A stretch of 64,000 nt of DNA from Cloeon dipterum (GCF_949628265.1 NC_088788.1:15376001-15440000); one strand, 5' to 3'; shown: positions 1-11,903, counted from the first letter of the stretch. Translations and numbers: made by a program. Notes: generated by a model not told the origin, from the sequence alone.

Positions 1-197
1 CTATTTTAATTTTCGGAATTTTTCGGATTGCGTTTATATCCAGAGTAAATTTTGTTCTGAATTTGACTCAGTGTTAATGATTTTTCAAAAAAAAAAATCC
101 TTTCTGTTGGCGCGTGTCTGACTTTTAACATTGCCCTGCTGTGACTAACCACCCTGCTCCTGCCATCTCTTCACCTGGGCGTGCTCACTTGTTCCAG

Positions 198-1474
198 GGT
201 GATCAAGAAAAAATGGCCGGCCGCGTGCCAATTCCTTTGATGGATCGCGACAAAGAATCTGAGTTGGCCGAGATGCAGGTGAAAATGCACTCACCATATA
301 TACATTTTACATTTTGAGGTTCACCTAACATCCAGACATCCCGTCTCTCATACATTCATATACATATATATTAAAACATTAACACGGATTGGTTACCACC
401 GGGTGGTCAGTGGATTAATTTTGTTCTTGTTGGCCGGCGGTTGTTATTGCGGAAAAGTGCATACTATTTTTGTTTGCTTAACCACGGCGGTGACTAATTT
501 TGATCATTCGCGGCACGCACGCCAGTTTATAACCTTCTGCCAGCTCTTCTTCTCGCATGTATATTTTTCTCGCACTTTCTGCAATTTGCATGCAAAATTG
601 TCCTGCCACTTGACTAATCTCGTGTCGTCGATCCAAGCAGCTGCAATTCCTGTTTTATGGCGTTAAAATAGGTTTTTCTATTCCCCATTCCCTGATTTGC
701 AAGGTGAGTGCGTAAACGAGTGTGATTAGCAAGCCAAAAATTGAGTAAAAAGGAAAATAAACCATAGGGGGTGAATTTAATTATTTTTTTGGTTGATCTA
801 AAACCAAAATATCCTGACTGAAAAAGTAAAGGAGTCCTCAATTTTTTTGAAAATTTACTTTACTTGTAGAATTTAAGGTAAATTTAATGAATAAAAAGTG
901 CAAAATGGAAAAAATGAAATTTTACAAATTTAAATTCCTCTGTGAACTCAATGAATCCTTTCATGACATGGCATAAATTATAGTTTCAAACTGAGTAATA
1001 GTTTAATGAGGCTAGACTGAAGTAATTGCGAGCTAAAAGTTAATCACATGAACTAGAAGTTTGTCTCTGCGTAACACAGTCACATCAGTCTTCATCTTCA
1101 AAGCAGCAGCAGCAGCAGCAAAGTTTACAACTCAATTATTCATGCTGCAACAAAATTGCAAAAAGGGAATGGAAAAGGCACTTCCATTAAGGGGGAAATA
1201 GAGAAAAATTGCATCCGCTTGGCGTTGACGGGAAAAAATAATCTCGCCTGCCTGTAAATCCCGGTGCGAGAAGCCGACGTTTTTTCTAATTAGCAACTCT
1301 CATTTTCAGGTTGGCTTCATCAACGGCATTTGCATTCCATGCTACTCGCTGCTTTATAAGCTGATGCCAGAGACCAAGCCGTTATTGGATCAGTGCAAGG
1401 CCAACCTGGCCCGCTGGGAGCAACTCAACGAGCAGCAGAAAAAGCTGCGCGAAAATAAAGCTACTCCATCGTGA
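198..1474 (+). CDS. cGMP-type 3',5'-cyclic phosphodiesterase (PDE5/6 class), C-terminal exons only
   Basis: Two in-frame exons, 198-278 and 1310-1474, joined by a GT-AG intron (279-1309). They encode 27 + 54 residues and then a stop. The first exon reads GDQEKMAGRVPIPLMDRDKE and ends in EMQ; the second starts VGFINGICIPCY. This is the end of a class I phosphodiesterase catalytic domain: the Gln of MQVGF is the purine-selective glutamine and the Phe is the hydrophobic clamp (PDE5 family knowledge). MQVGFI fits PDE5/6 better than PDE11, which I recall as LQLEWI. The enzyme hydrolyses cyclic nucleotides, probably cGMP. The metal-binding HD core and any GAF domains lie off the left edge. The tail is charged (QQKKLRENKATPS) and has no CaaX box. 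AATAAA signals lie at 1757-1762 and 1836-1841. The family call is firm; the exact orthologue is inferred. Confidence 0.87.
279..1309 (+). other. Intron of the phosphodiesterase gene
   Basis: AT-rich GT-AG intron. It carries a short (AGC)6 run at 1102-1120 and a 13-nt perfect palindrome at 395-407 (ACCACC-G-GGTGGT). No coding segment recognised. Confidence 0.7.
1102..1120. repeat. (AGC)n microsatellite
   Basis: Six tandem AGC units inside the phosphodiesterase intron, directly visible. Confidence 0.9.
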
Positions 1475-1835
1475 ACGGCAGGCTCTTCAACCCCCTCCCT
1501 GCCTGCTCATTGCGCCCGCCGCAAATAGTTGAGAGCTGCAGCAAAATAATGCAAAAATACAACATGTTTGTCTACTTTCTCACACCGACCGATGATAAAA
1601 ATTTGAGACGAAACTACGCTTAATGTCCATAAATGTGATCGTGATCCTGATAATATATTTAATAATAACTGCTGAATGTCTAATTTCGTGGAAATATGTA
1701 CTATTATATAATTATACATTGTGCATTTATCGAGAAAGGGAAGGAGGTTAATATGAAATAAATAGTTAGGACGACGGATGAAATCAACAAGTTGTTCGAC
1801 CACACTCTTCACTACTGGATTTTGTGACAAAACCA

Positions 1836-1841
1836 AATAAA
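1836..1841 (+). terminator. Candidate poly(A) signal of the phosphodiesterase gene
   Basis: AATAAA about 360 nt after the stop codon. A second AATAAA at 1757-1762 could serve instead. Which one is used cannot be decided from sequence. Confidence 0.45.
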
Positions 1842-2384
1842 TGTTATGATGAAATATTTTGACTTGTTGCATCTCTTTCATTTGCGTGCATCTGTTGCAT
1901 CAAATGTCAATTAATCAGTTGATTGTTTCGAGTGTGTCGTTGTATAAGAGCTGTAATTAAGTATTAAAATCTGGGTTCAGAAGCGCAAAAAAATTTCGCA
2001 GATGAAAACAAATTAGAAAAAATTTTCACTTCAGTGTGTCTTATTTTTTGGTATTTGGTCTGAAATGGAGAGGAGATAATCATTTCAAATTCAATAGGAA
2101 AAATTCAAAATGGAATGATAAATTTTCCAAATAGATCAAATCATTACTGGCCGTACAATCTTGAAAAATAAATCATATTCCGTGTCTAGATATTTAATTT
2201 TCCTATTAGTCATCTTACACATAATGTTACCAGTGCGCAATTGTGTAGTCTTTTATTCCATGATTTTCTTGTCGAGTAGTAAAATTGGAATTTTAGCTAC
2301 TATTCCATCTTTTTGACATGGTACAATTAAAAATTAAAAACGATGAAAAGCTATTTTAATAAAATTTAAGAGCAAATCAACGCA

Positions 2385-2610
2385 ATGCATAAGAAACGCA
2401 GCTCTCGTCTAGAGGTGCACCCTCTCGGCGAGTCTTCCACAACTGGGTGGCGGCACCTCCGTGTGTTGGGGCGCCAACCCCGAGCGATCGGTGAACCCGG
2501 TGCGGCCGGCAGCCCCATCCAGCTACCCAGCCAGCGCTGAGTGCAACCTGTTACACGTGCGAATGGAGCAACAATAATGGCCTCGCGATAATGCACACGC
2601 GTCGAGCAGG
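2385..2610. other. GC-rich island of unknown origin
   Basis: A sharp compositional block in AT-rich flanks. It is open for 51 codons on the + strand (ATG at 2385, TGA at 2538-2540) and for 76 codons on the other strand, but neither peptide resembles a family I know. It could be the GC-rich 3' end of a retroposon, a decayed gene fragment or a regulatory island. No function assigned. Confidence 0.35.
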
Positions 2611-3007
2611 GTTGACCCCTTATTTTGTCGAGGCTGTTAGGAGAGGAAGTTGAGTTTCAGCACAGCTTAATTGGGTTTGACCATGAGAGTGTTGAATTTT
2701 TCGGCTAATATAGAATAGACGCTGGAAGAGAGGCCAGTTTCTGCTTTGATTAAATAAAGTCGAGCGAATTGAAGATATCCTCCTTTGCCGTGTCGCACAT
2801 AAAATTACACTCGGGCATTTCTTCGCAAGTTTCAAACTCCTTAGCTGCTTATTGATAAAAGCAAATCAAATTTTCTTTGTTTAGGATTCCTTTTCTCTGA
2901 GAGTGCTTGCAAAAATGTGAATTTATTTTTTGTTTAGGCTTTAGCGCAGAGACATAGAAATGTTTTCTAACTAAAATAATTTCTCTAAAGGTCTCAGCCG
3001 CGAGATT

Positions 3008-3290
3008 TAAGGCGGCGGCTGACTTTGCCGAATTTTTTCCCCGACTACGGCTGGCCATTTTCCTCGGCAACTGGCGCAGCTGACTATGTTTTAGACGTAA
3101 AGTCTGATAGTGCTTGAAGGGCCGAAAGACATTTTTTGTCCTGACCGTTTTAATTTTTTTACCCTTTTTCACCGGCGGCTGGCGTGGCTGGCGCAGCTTT
3201 TTGTTAGCCAGATTCACGGAGGCTATGACGGCTGCCCACGTGACCCAAAATTTTCCGGCTGGCGCGTTCCAGCGCGGCTGGCTGAGACCT
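3008..3290. repeat. Degenerate GGCTGGC-rich patch
   Basis: Variants of GGCTGGC or GGCGGCTG recur irregularly across about 280 bp, for example near 3010, 3049, 3070, 3174, 3185, 3257 and 3275. The repetition keeps frames open on both strands, so those frames are treated as by-products. Possibly a decayed minisatellite. Confidence 0.35.
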
Positions 3291-4043
3291 CTAGATTTCG
3301 CGACAAATAATTCGATAAAAATTGAATTTTTGTCAAAAAGAGTAGAAAATGGCTAATTGGATACAGTTTAAATTTAATAAACAAGCTATGTACACGATAA
3401 TTTTTGTGAGGAAAATTGTCAACTATTTTGTAGAACTATAAAAATTGCAAATTATCTTTAAAACTGAGCCTTCCGATATAAAACAAATCTATAGCAAACC
3501 CTTTATATTGGAAAAATCTTTTCCTCTCCTTTATTCAAAGCCATAGCAGCTTTTGGTCGGTCATCTAATCAGGCTTACCAGAGCTCGGCCCTTATTCGAA
3601 CACGTAAGCATCTGCATCCCTTCCGGGTGAGCCTTATTATTGCAAAGCCAGAAATAGCCCGTAGACCTGGGTGGCATGGTTCACCACCCGGGATTATTTG
3701 CCTTACTCTGAAAAGTCAAACAGCAACTTCTAGGCGGAATTTGTAGAAGGCCGTCTGCAAAAAAGGTTTTGCGTTTGCAACTCGTATCTAAATAAGAGTA
3801 TGCGCCACATTGAAGTTTTAAAAATCTATGGCTGATGCAAAGCATTAAAGACAAAAATATGAAATTTTTTAATAGAGAAAGATTTTAAAATATATCTCAA
3901 TGTCATTGACTATTAAAATTAAATTGGAAAAAATACATTGGGTTTCAAATTATTTTTATCATGGTTCTGCGGAACTTTGTCCCATTTTATTCGATTTAAT
4001 AAGCTTTTCATAGAAAGATATGTAGTAATTTAAAAATAAAATG

Positions 4044-4141
4044 TTTTTTTGCTCTTTTTTATCCCTGTCTACTCGGACCGGGAAGGGCGCGCACTGCACA
4101 AGCACGAATGCTGAAACCCGGGTCCCAATAACACCGCGAAC
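4044..4141 (-). repeat. Interspersed repeat copy 1 (fragment)
   Basis: Matches 45976-46425 from the poly-T/TTATCCCTGTC edge through GGGAAGGGCGCGCACTGCAC and ACCCGGGTCCCAATAACACC, then stops at CGCGAAC. On the minus strand this is a retroposon 3' end running into poly-A, truncated at its 5' side. Confidence 0.75.
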
Positions 4142-5638
4142 TCATCTAGCAATATTTTGTATTAAGACATCCAAAAAACAAAACAGATATGAAACAGCAA
4201 ATTGCAAGTCCAAACAAACGTAGAAAGAGATAATGAAGCCTTTACAAATTCTAAAACAGACGACTTCCTTAAGTTGTCTGTGCTGACGAAAAAGTAAATA
4301 TTTTGAAATGTCAGAAAGCAAGCGTGCTCAAATTGCTTTTGTCGCCCAAGTGAAACTACTTATTCAATGGCGTGTCGTGCACACAAGAGCAACTCTTCAA
4401 CTTTTCGCGAGTGAGCTCAGGCAATTTCAACTTTGATAGCATCATTAAGACGATGGGCTCATTTTTCCGGCGAGATTATTATGCCGTAACACACGGCCAG
4501 CTATAAATCTTCAAAACTTTATCTGCTTCTTTTGGCCTGCAGGTGCGGCAAAAATTGGCCCGCGCGTTCCGCAAAGCTTGGGCGTCTTTCTCCATGTCGA
4601 ATACAATTTTTTCCTCAAGGAAATCCGTTTTCTTAAATACGTGATTCCGATTATTCCCCCTCTGAAATTTAATAGAGTCTACAACTCAATATACCCTTTG
4701 CTAAATTGTATATCATCGAGACGTGGGTTTGCTGTTATTTGTTTATGATTTTTTGTTGCGAAACATGCAAGAGCCAAACATGCGTTAATTTAAAACATAC
4801 ATTATTGGCTCATCCTAAATCAATAAAAATAAAACCAACTTTCGACAAAATATTTTCCCCCGATTTATTTCTTTCTTTGAAATTTCAACATCAAAGCTCA
4901 ATCATTCAATTTATTTTGGGTGGGTTATAATTGTTTGGTTTATAATTGGACCATAAAATAAAATATTGAAATCACAACGAACTTTGCATTTAATATGTAC
5001 AGTATATTGACTTATATGAAAATAAACAAATATAATAATAATAAGAAATAAGAATAATTTTTTCTAATGAAATATACAAAATAGAATAATTTTTTTAATT
5101 TGTTTCCTCAAGGTTTCAGGATTATTTGAATAATTGTCTGATATTTGGGAACCATGAACCCTTACAGAAAGTCTAAATTTTAGCCAAATTTACTCAATAC
5201 TAAAAATCGTAGAAAAATCATCTGAACAAGGCAAAAACTGCCTACAAAATCGCTATTTTCTTTCTTAATAAGTTTAGTATGTGCGCTGCTTAGTTAAGAC
5301 TTCTAAATAAATGTTTATCATTACTGATATTTATATTTTTTATAATTCTGTTTTATTATCCTGTTGGTGAGATTTCCATGCTTTGAATTTATTTTATTTA
5401 AAAATGCGCCAAAGTAGCTCAAAGATGTTGTGAAATTGGAATTCCAAGCATTAGCAATATAGCCGTAACTCTAGGAGCAAAAAAGACGCACGAGGCTGGT
5501 TTAATTAAAACAAACTGAGCTCAGTTGGCTTCGAATCATATTTCCTACTCTTCGCATGACACAATGCTGTGCATTCGTTGCTCGTGGAAGAGTTATTAAA
5601 GCAATTATAACGCGCGCGCAGGAGAGAAGCGGCAAGAG

Positions 5639-5646
5639 TATAAATA
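5639..5646 (+). promoter_or_regulatory. TATA box of chitin-binding gene 1
   Basis: TATAAATA about 110 nt upstream of the ATG at 5750, in a locally GC-rich promoter-like stretch. Comparable boxes precede the two related genes. Confidence 0.6.
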
Positions 5647-5749
5647 AAGTCGCGCGTTTGCATGCCGGCACTCGTCTGCAATTAGCAATATAAATCAGCA
5701 CTTGTTCTAGTTCTTCTGGCGAGCTGCTTCGTTCGTTCGTTCGTCAGTC

Positions 5750-7647
5750 ATGAGCACAGTGGCACATTCATCAAGCCTGTCCTCAGGTGGGTGCCTTGTA
5801 ATTAGACGCACGGAAGCGTGCGTGCCGATTTATATTCGGAATTGTGCTCCCTGCTCGTAATTCGAAGCTCGCTCACGTTGCTCTACTCGGCAATTATTGA
5901 TGCTCGTTCACTTTTCAGGATTAGCGCTGCTGCTCATCCTCGTCGTCGTTTCCACAGCTCGAGGTATCACTCTTTTTCCCTTTTTTCCTTATTTCATGCT
6001 CACTTGACGCCGCAGATAATGATCCGGAGGGAGAACGTGAGCTTGTCAGGGGTTTTGTTACAAACACACGTGTGCCACCGGATCATCTTTCCGCCCAGCC
6101 ACCACCGTAATTATAGTTGTATTTGAGGGAAAAAACAGCTTGGCCGGGTTTGCCATTCATGGCTGCTGCGTCCACCAGTGCATTGTGAGGTTAATGCCAA
6201 TTCGGGATCGAGGCCAAAGTTGCGTTGCCGCTCCAGTGGCCTTGTTTGCAAACTCGATTTGTGCTGCATTGTCGGGGATACTTTTCACCGCTTCTCGACG
6301 GTCACACAAAATCACATTCAAGGTCTGGGCTCCAATTTTACGGATATAATTTTTTCTGGAGTCTTTTAAGCAAAAATTTGGTTTAAATCTAAATTAATCT
6401 GTTGATTTGTCTCTGAAATACAATTTACTATTGTTACACTCCATGTTTCTTAATTTGTTATTTTTTTTAACTTATAGCATATAGTATTCAAAAAATTTCT
6501 AGTTGAATCTTTCAGTTGAATATGAATGTATTATTAAGCTGATCACACTCTCTTCCAAATGTGTTGATCCCCAGCAAGAAATTGGATATCTGCGTATTCA
6601 ACAGTCTACTTCAAAATTATTTCTTTTGCGGTCACCTGTTTGGATATCTTTCAGACAGAAATTTTCTTGCTGGAATTTTTGCTTCATTTTCACAATTTTT
6701 TCTTTTGGATGTATATTTGATAAAAGAATTAGAATCTCTGGAATTAACCCATTATTCATCGACATACCTGCTGAGGTCAACCAAAATTGGAAACGACCTT
6801 TTTGCAAACAGACACACGAGACAGGACTGACAATAAGTTTCAAAATTCAATCTGATAAGAAAGTTGAGATCTCGATCAGAAAGGTTTTATCATTATCTTC
6901 ATCATCATCATGTCCACAAAATCACCCTTACAAATAACATGGATCTCAAGGGAGCCCAGTTCTGTGAAAGACTCTTTTCTTCTTTTCAAACGCTAGACTT
7001 TTGCATGCTGAAAAGGTGGAAACCAGCAAGTAGCGCAATGGATTGCTCTCACTTGCTTCAAAAATTCGAATAGACTGAATACGTTTTGAGTCAAACGTAT
7101 AAGGAACCCACACCCCTAAAACGTTTCATCAGATTTTTAATTGGTAACAATAAGTAGTGAAAAAATGTAGTTTACAGCTTCATAAATTATTTTGTTTCAA
7201 TACGGAAAATTCGTCTGATTTGTCATGATAGCTTTGTCAGAGGTGCAAAGGTAGGAAAACATTTTAGTTTAGGACATTACGATTTTTTATTAAGGATAAT
7301 TATATCACACCAAAAAGTTTATTTTGAGCCTCATAAGTAAGCTAAATCCTTATATGATAATAAATCAGTATCTTTTAACTCCCTTGACAGGTTTGGTGTT
7401 GTACCAGGACAGTTGTCCAGATGCCAACAACGATGAACTAGTCATCCTGTGGAACTGGAAAAACTGCTCCTCGTTTTTCAAGTGCGCCTTCTCCGGCGTC
7501 GGCAGTGGCATGGTGCCCGTCGAGCTCAGATGCCCCTTGGGACTGACCTTCGACCCTGAAATAGGCGTATGCGGTTGGCGGGTGGAGTCAAATCAACAAC
7601 CTTGCCACCCCATCTACTACAAAACCAACCCAGGAGTCGTGCATTGA
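5750..7647 (+). CDS. Secreted single-domain chitin-binding protein 1 (CBM14/peritrophin-A type)
   Basis: Three exons: 5750-5786, 5919-5963 and 7391-7647, all with GT-AG borders and phases that agree (1, 1), giving 112 residues. Residues 1-28 start MSTVAHSSSLSSG and run into a hydrophobic core (LALLLILVVVSTA), a signal peptide, so the protein is secreted. The rest is one CBM14 domain with six cysteines spaced 16, 5, 15, 12 and 10 apart, within the family's usual limits, with aromatics at LWNWKNCSSFFKC. Such proteins bind chitin through three disulfides in cuticle, tracheae or peritrophic matrix. AATAAA follows at 7732-7737. It has fewer exons and different cysteine spacing from the two downstream genes, so it is a distant relative. 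The ligand is inferred from the family. Confidence 0.85.
5964..7390 (+). other. Intron 2 of chitin-binding gene 1
   Basis: A 1.43-kb GT-AG intron, far larger than the 59-167-nt introns of the related genes. It contains the repeat fragment at 6934-7040; the remainder is AT-rich with no recognised feature. Confidence 0.7.
6934..7040 (-). repeat. Interspersed repeat copy 2 (internally deleted fragment)
   Basis: Shares blocks ATAACATGG, AAACGCTAGAC, GCATGCTG and AAACCAGCAAGTAGCG with the long copy at 45976-46425, with material lost between the second and third blocks. Older and more diverged than copies 1, 3 and 4. Confidence 0.6.
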
Positions 7648-7731
7648 TCTAAACAAAGGAGCGAAAATAATTCAAAATTTGTTTTGATCTCAATGTTATT
7701 TATTGCTTTTTGTGACTTGTTTGTTATGAAT

Positions 7732-7737
7732 AATAAA
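7732..7737 (+). terminator. Poly(A) signal of chitin-binding gene 1
   Basis: AATAAA 85 nt after the stop codon. Confidence 0.6.
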
Positions 7738-10115
7738 GGAGAGAGCGTCAATATAAGTCAAACACAGAAATTTATTTTCCAGGAATAAACTTGCCTCTAT
7801 TCGAAATTGACGAGACGCGGAGACAGCTTGATTGGGTCGTAGTTTGTAAACACGCCAAAAAATACAATCGATTGCCACCGAATCGAGGGGAGCCAAACGC
7901 GTCACTTTTGCGTCAGCTACTCGAAATACACGCGAATCCAATATCATAGCTGCTGCTTGCGAAAAGATTTCTCGTCTCGGCAGATATATGCTTACATTGA
8001 AAATGCGTGCGAGAGCAGGGTGTTGCGCAAATCGAACTCGCAGGCAAACCCGCACACATACGCACGTACGTCATCGCACGGGATGTCATTCGATCTGTGC
8101 ATATCTCATTTACTTCGTCATTATACTCTGGCTCTGCACTTGCAGCACCAGATTGCGAGTGAGCTGCCCCAGTTCAAGCACCACTGCAGACACACATTTG
8201 TATGTGTTTGCGTGCCTCTTCTGCGTCAATAATACAAACTAGCGCACTCGCAAACAAGGATTAGCGAAACAAACACTGAAATGGTGCGCGTCAATAATTT
8301 TTCGTGCGTTCTTGCTTTTTTAGAGTTGCGATCTTATCTTTGATCGATTATCAGTTTCAATGTCAAACTGGGGGATTCTCATTTGATGAAGGAATGCGAG
8401 AATATCCTGAAATATGAAAGATGACACAATTTTAATTATGTAACCTTTCTTTGACAAAAAAAAAATTATTAGCTTGAAAAACACCCGGTCTTTCAACAAT
8501 CAACACAAATAGTCTTTTCTTCTTTTTATAAGGATTAGTTGAACAACGATCTAATTTTTAAGATCTTTCATTAATTACTGGACGTCAGACGAGAGTTATT
8601 GTTGATTCGTTTGAACAGGAATGAAATAGGAATAATTACAAAATCCTTCAAGATGTTAAATAGGAAAACAAAATCTCTGAGAGTAATATAACATTTTTAC
8701 AGGACTGTATACGGCCAGGAAATGTAAATACAGTTTAAAAATGTAAACGGGGATGAGAAAGACTAAAAATAAAATTTATTCAACAAACAATGTCTCTCTC
8801 TATCTCTCTATAAAATTGTTGAGTTAATATTTCAATTTCCTGGCCATGCAATTTTGGAAAAGTAAATTTTTCCGTCTGGAGATTTTATCTTCTTTTTATT
8901 AAAAATCTTAAAAGGCTTCTACTCTTCAAATTCCCTTTGGATTTAAATTTGAACAAGAAAAAATTGGTTTAACAATCCGATATGTGTTAAATGAGTGATT
9001 ATTGACATGGGTTGTTTCTAGGTTAGCATCCTTTAACTCAAAATATTTATTTGGACCGATTAGATTACCAAAATTGAGATTTCACCGTAAATTTGGCCTA
9101 TTCTGATGGGAAAGTAACCGACGTTTAAAAAATTCCCACACAAAAAGAAAAGAAAAATTGCTATAACCTTTCGTCAGTTTCGTATTCCATATAAGTCGTA
9201 TACTTACTGTCAAACTAAGCCAATTATCAGATTATAGGTTGCATAATTAGTTCAAAAAAATTTGAGGTTGGTTTAGCCACTGCGTTTGTTCTTTTTTCTA
9301 CTAAAACACCTTTTTTATTTTAAAAATATAGCTCTTGTTTTCAGCAATACAAGAAAAAATTCCTTATTAAGCTTTATAAAACATATTTTGTAAAAAACCA
9401 TATCAATAAGATGCAATCGAAATCAACAATCAGGTGTCCAGTTCCTGCTGCTGATCATTTTGTTTCAAAAACTTATTATTATTATTTATTATATTAGACA
9501 CCAACGGTGTACAACACAGAGTACATTATATAACGATATTATTTAACTGCAATTTCTTATATTTCAAAAACTTATGGGAAGCTTTTAACAGCTAGGAAAA
9601 ACTGTTGCCCCTCTGAGAATAAAAAATATGACGTTTCTTAAACATTTGACCATACTTCAGCACTAAATAAAGTATACATATTGTATGTCAAAATTAAATC
9701 CGGTTTCAATTTTGAAAATTTTTAGGCTCTAATATTAACTAGAAAATCCGTAATAAGTTGGAAATTACTGGAAACGCAATCATTTGCATATATGGACTTG
9801 GGTCTATCAGGCGCTGATAACGATCAACGCAATCAAAATCGGAACGAGCGTAGTTTATTGCAGGTTATTGCATTTCAACGATTACCGGGCGGAGTGAAAA
9901 TTGATAAGGATGCACGGGGCAACGACAGAGGAGGTGCTGGAATTCCATTCCTGGCCAAATTAGTGCAAAAAGCGATAAATTTTGCACCTAGCTGTGCTAT
10001 TAGACTAATTAAAAGGGTGTATGAAATGCTTTGAGGTGCTAAGGAAAACATTCCGCGAGCGTTGGGGCTTATTAAGGAGTTCCGCGAAGAAACCTCCTCA
10101 GCTCGATCAAAGGCA
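7738..10115. other. Intergenic region upstream of the tandem chitin-binding pair
   Basis: 7790-8280 is GC-richer with several TG/CA-rich stretches; 8280-9780 is AT-rich. 9790-10110 is more balanced in composition and is probably the proximal control region of the next gene. Reading frames up to 119 codons occur, but none has a recognisable product. Confidence 0.5.
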
Positions 10116-10124
10116 GATAAATAG
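10116..10124 (+). promoter_or_regulatory. TATA-like box of chitin-binding gene 2
   Basis: GATAAATAG 48 nt upstream of the ATG at 10172. The tandem copy has TATAAATAG at the corresponding place, which supports the assignment. Confidence 0.55.
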
Positions 10125-10171
10125 CCCAAGCGCTCTTGGCACAGCTCAAAGTAAACCAACGACTATACAAG

Positions 10172-10764
10172 ATGAAGACGTTCCCCATTCTTCTAGCTTT
10201 GGGTAAGTCTTAATTTTTTTAACTTTGACTCTAATTTTTTAATAAATTAAAATTATGGAATATATTTTATTCTTGTAGCTACTTTGCTGGCCACTTCCGT
10301 CTCTCAAGAAACACCAACTCGTGAGTATCAAATTTTCCCTTCAAAATCGTTTCTTGCTGTTGTGCATTTAAAACTGCTAAGATTTATATTCTTGTTTATT
10401 CTTGCTAAGGTCAAATACAAAAAAATTCAAATAAATTTACATTTAAATTGAATTGTGATTTTAATTTCACATTTCTTTTTTTACCAGCTACCCCATCTGG
10501 CTGGTTCAGCGTGAGTTTCAATATTAATATTAAATTTACTCAGATATCAATTAAAAAAAAATTTTTCAGTGTCCTGAGAGCGATGGCTATTTCCCGCACC
10601 CCTTTGACTGCACCAAATACTTTGTTTGCGTGCGCAACAATGCCTGGATGTTGACCTGCCCGCCGGCACCTAGCAGCGTGCTGTGGTACAACCCTGAGAA
10701 GCAGGTCTGCGACTATCCTGAGGCTGTCACCTGCACAGCCTCGCCGACGGGCAAAACCTTCTAA
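10172..10764 (+). CDS. Secreted single-domain chitin-binding protein 2 (CBM14)
   Basis: Four exons: 10172-10202, 10279-10320, 10488-10510 and 10570-10764; introns are 76, 167 and 59 nt, all GT-AG. The joined frame gives 96 residues. MKTFPILLALATLLATSVSQ is a classic signal peptide, so mature protein probably begins around Gln20. A short Thr/Pro linker (ETPTPTPSGW) precedes one CBM14 domain. Its six cysteines are spaced 12, 5, 9, 16 and 7 apart, with the motif DCTKYFVC and an aromatic WYNPEKQVC, typical chitin-contact positions. The role is probably extracellular chitin binding in cuticle or peritrophic matrix. Exons 1, 3 and 4 have exactly the same lengths as in the next gene, so the pair arose by duplication. 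No enzyme domain is present. AATAAA at 10866-10871. Confidence 0.9.
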
Positions 10765-10865
10765 GCACGCTGCGTCTACGATTTCTGGCCCACTGCCGCT
10801 CTCGCAAAATACCTGTGATATGAAAATGTATTTGTAGATTTTTATTAGTGTTCATTTATTTGTTG

Positions 10866-10871
10866 AATAAA
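10866..10871 (+). terminator. Poly(A) signal of chitin-binding gene 2
   Basis: AATAAA about 100 nt after the stop codon. Confidence 0.6.
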
Positions 10872-11847
10872 ATTTAATTTATATTTGGAATTTTAACTTT
10901 TATTTTTTACCAGTCCAAAAAAAGTTTAAAGTAAGCCACGCAATTTTGGTAAAATAAAGATTGAAAAATTAGGAAAAGATCAAACACATGACGTATCCCA
11001 TGCTCATTTTTAAACCCGCTATTTTATCATGATGTTTTTTCCTGCCCCGCTCTTCGTGTTAACTACATTCCCCTAAATTTCGAAAATATCATCATTTAAT
11101 TGATTGCGACATATGTTTACATAATAAGAGGTCAAATTTGCATGGAAAATTTATCACAAGATTCATTATATAAGCTAATATCAAGATATTTTGAATGAAT
11201 GTAAAAAGTAAACAACATTCAAAATACTTTTTATGAGCACTCTATTAACGTCTGTTTCATAAATTTCACCATTTTTTGCTGTCTTAAAAGATTCTTTGAA
11301 ACATTTTGAAGAATTTTAAATGATTTGACGCCTATCTTTTCATTTTATTAATTTTATTATTTTTCTAATGCAGACTAAAACAATCACATATTTTTTGTCT
11401 TGTTTATTGTTGTCCCAAGAAATATATAATAATAGTAATCTAGACAATGCTTTTTAATCTTTGAGATTATATTTAAAGAGTATATTTGAAAATCTGAATT
11501 ATATGTATAATATTGTACTATATTTTAAAAAGATTGAGTTTACAATTGAAGGGGGAAAAGTATTATTTAATTAAAATATCAAACAAACCAAGAATGCCAT
11601 GACTTTCTTATGTAATAATCTTGTAATGAGTATCAATAAAAGCTTCACCTGGCTGTTTTTAAGTTGCAATAATATAAGATATTAATTACAGAGAGAAAAA
11701 TCACATCTTAAAATGAAGTGAGTTTGACGTCAATCTTCCTTATCGATTGCCACTCATCGAATTTCTTTAAACAGATTAGTAATTTCAAAATTTAACTTGT
11801 TTAATTGATATCCTGACCCTGCCGTCGATAACGAAACCACGCAAACA
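10872..11847. other. AT-rich spacer between the tandem chitin-binding genes
   Basis: Nearly 1 kb of AT-rich sequence with no coding or repeat feature recognised. The control elements of gene 3 presumably lie in its last few hundred bases. Confidence 0.5.
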
Positions 11848-11855
11848 TATAAATA
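11848..11855 (+). promoter_or_regulatory. TATA box of chitin-binding gene 3
   Basis: TATAAATA 56 nt upstream of the ATG; a TTCAGA initiator-like word lies about 30 nt further on, near 11878, the normal distance to a start site. Confidence 0.65.
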
Positions 11856-11903
11856 GCAGTGATTATTGTATCGTGGCTTCAGACCAACTTGAGAGAGACA
11901 AGA

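Larger units (their letters stand above)
1842..5638. other. Intergenic region between phosphodiesterase and the first chitin-binding gene
   Basis: Mostly AT-rich, with no recognisable gene. It contains a GC-rich island (2385-2610), a patch with repeated GGCTGGC words (3008-3290), a short GC-rich near-palindrome around 3668-3697, and a fragment of the window's interspersed repeat (4044-4141). Confidence 0.6.

Noticed and set aside
9792..10034. 80-codon frame upstream of chitin-binding gene 2
   Set aside because: Sits in the probable promoter region, has no signal peptide or domain, and does not splice in frame to the gene.
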